Shown here piece by piece: positions 14,201 to 14,287 of a DNA stretch of 14,287 nt. Source of the DNA: an uncultured Gammaproteobacteria bacterium (lineage in GTDB: Bacteria; Pseudomonadota; Gammaproteobacteria; Rariloculales; Rariloculaceae). The position numbers were made by a program, and so were the translations under genes. The DNA lies in assembly GCA_946887385.1 (NCBI GenBank), contig CAMPKU010000106.1:1-14287 (forward strand), in the 5' to 3' direction. Below the pieces are notes generated by a model. The model was not told the origin of the DNA. It made no database searches and was given only the letters and a program-made list of their open reading frames with translations. Numbering within the stretch: the stretch's first letter is position 1; every line of letters starts with the position of its first letter.

Positions 14201-14287
14201 CACCGGCGAGAGGTAGGCGTCGGCCAGTGTCGTGCCGCCGCGCGCACCGAGCTTCGGCAGCGGCAGCACGCGATGCGAGATCGACAC
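11240..14287 (-). CDS. Fused HyuA-HyuB hydantoinase / 5-oxoprolinase (N-terminus cut by window edge)
   Basis: 1015 residues remain; eukaryotic-type 5-oxoprolinases are about 1250-1290 aa, so roughly 200 or more N-terminal residues lie beyond the edge. The family hydrolyses 5-oxoproline or hydantoin-type rings using ATP, in the cytosol. HyuA half (to about 500): SHRVLPLPKLGARGGTTLADAYL, SHGGLA, LSGPAGGVIG and the ATPase-fold motif GFDMGGTSTDVAL at about 96-108. HyuB half (about 508-1015): MLEVFNNLFMHVAEEMG, NAPHIPVHLGSMGDS, NTPYNGGTHLPDL, SRAHHADVGG followed by TPGSMPP, and the C-terminal PGGGGYG. The junction is a short Arg-rich linker (TRLGRRTRRESLRREAD). The frame is unbroken and both halves look intact. 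The exact substrate cannot be told: 5-oxoproline, hydantoins and N-methylhydantoin enzymes share these motifs. The promoter is outside the window. Confidence 0.93.
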   Translation of the reverse strand: MSISHRVLPLPKLGARGGTTLADAYLSPVLDRYVASVRTGLEASRANAPLYFMQSHGGLAAADRFRGKDSLLSGPAGGVIGMVRAAEAVGCSEVIGFDMGGTSTDVALYAGELERTHDAVIAAVHVSAPMLKIQTVAAGGGSILAFRLGRLTVGPDSAGADPGPKCYRRGGPLTVTDANLLLGRIAPDFFPRVFGPRADEPLDASATRAAFAALARDVGAATGEEPSPERLAAGYVRIAVERMANAIKQISVQRGHDVTRFALCSFGGAGGQHAAQVAEALGIDTVIIHPLAGVLSAYGIGVADARMLRQASVEAPLDDAVASTLAGRFDALASHALDAFREQGADPRRVRLERRLLLKAAGADTSLAVAWHAAAAVGELHAAFADLHARHFGFRIDPDVTLVVESLELEAVVPGVAVSPAAPALRTEGKAAKPIARRDVWCDGWRNVPVYDRATLAAGARFTGPALIVEAHATTIVEPRWRVQVHASGTLLLTRLGRRTRRESLRREADPIMLEVFNNLFMHVAEEMGIVLEHTAHSVNIKERLDFSCAVFDADGSLIANAPHIPVHLGSMGDSVQSILRSKHLARGDAYLLNTPYNGGTHLPDLTVVTPVFDARGRRLRYFVASRAHHADVGGTTPGSMPPSSRTIDEEGVLFDGVQIVKAGTLLETELRALLARGRFPARNPDQNVADLKAQLAANARGVVELERVIGRFGIRTVQRYMRYVQHNAAACVRAAIAALRDGQATVELDGGERICVAVRVDAARRRATVDFTGTSPASPGNFNAPTSIVRAAVLYVFRTLVRESIPLNAGCLEPLAIVLPEACLLDPRPPAAVVAGNVETSQCIADALLAALGACAGSQGTMNNFTFGNERFQYYETLCGGAGAGPSFDGASAVHTHMTNSRLTDPEVLEQRFPVRVTRFAIRRGSGGAGRWRGGDGVVRELQFLEPVQAAILSNRRRIPPSGLAGGSPGSCGRNYVLRADGRREELGATAAAQLAAGDRFVIETPGGGGYGSP

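Noticed and set aside
1..14287. CRISPR array, tRNA, rRNA, insertion sequence or riboswitch of known class
   Set aside because: Reading both strands showed no regularly spaced repeats, no tRNA or rRNA signatures, no transposase and no leader resembling a known riboswitch.

Overview
The window is high-GC, densely coded DNA from a bacterial chromosome. Gene content (GreB, a SohB-type S49 protease, a YbiS-like L,D-transpeptidase, an OmpA-family protein with a DUF4398-like domain) points to a Gram-negative proteobacterium, most likely a gammaproteobacterium of the broad Xanthomonadales/Nevskiales/Steroidobacter kind. That placement is inference from protein resemblance only. There are no tRNA or rRNA genes, no CRISPR array, no integrase and no recognisable IS element.

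Layout. (1) 1-1430, minus: DUF4398/coiled-coil/OmpA protein, cut by the left edge, with a near-consensus sigma-70 promoter. (2) 1612-1812, plus: a 66-residue protein of unknown function, followed by a canonical rho-independent terminator. (3) greB (minus) and lipA (plus) diverge from a gap of about 60 bp; lipA is followed 5 bp later by sohB. (4) A same-strand block: exported M23 metallopeptidase, lipoprotein L,D-transpeptidase, rhomboid protease, then an orphan contractile-tail-sheath-like protein with no tube, baseplate or ATPase gene near it. (5) An 88-residue exported protein, a branched RNA structure and two terminator-like elements, then an exported SnoaL/NTF2-fold protein with its own promoter. 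(6) On the minus strand: a multi-pass membrane protein, a small antitoxin-like protein with no intact toxin, a REP-like 13+13 bp palindrome, and a fused HyuA-HyuB hydantoinase/5-oxoprolinase cut by the right edge.

How the genes fit together. lipA-sohB looks like a two-gene transcription unit. SohB, the M23 peptidase, the L,D-transpeptidase, the rhomboid and the OmpA-type protein all act in or on the cell envelope: peptidoglycan cutting, cross-linking or binding, and membrane proteolysis. The tail-sheath-like protein sits directly after this envelope group. The antitoxin-like gene is followed by what may be the first codons of a lost RelE/ParE toxin. The best candidates for something undescribed are the orphan sheath and the three-way-junction RNA at 9226-9295.
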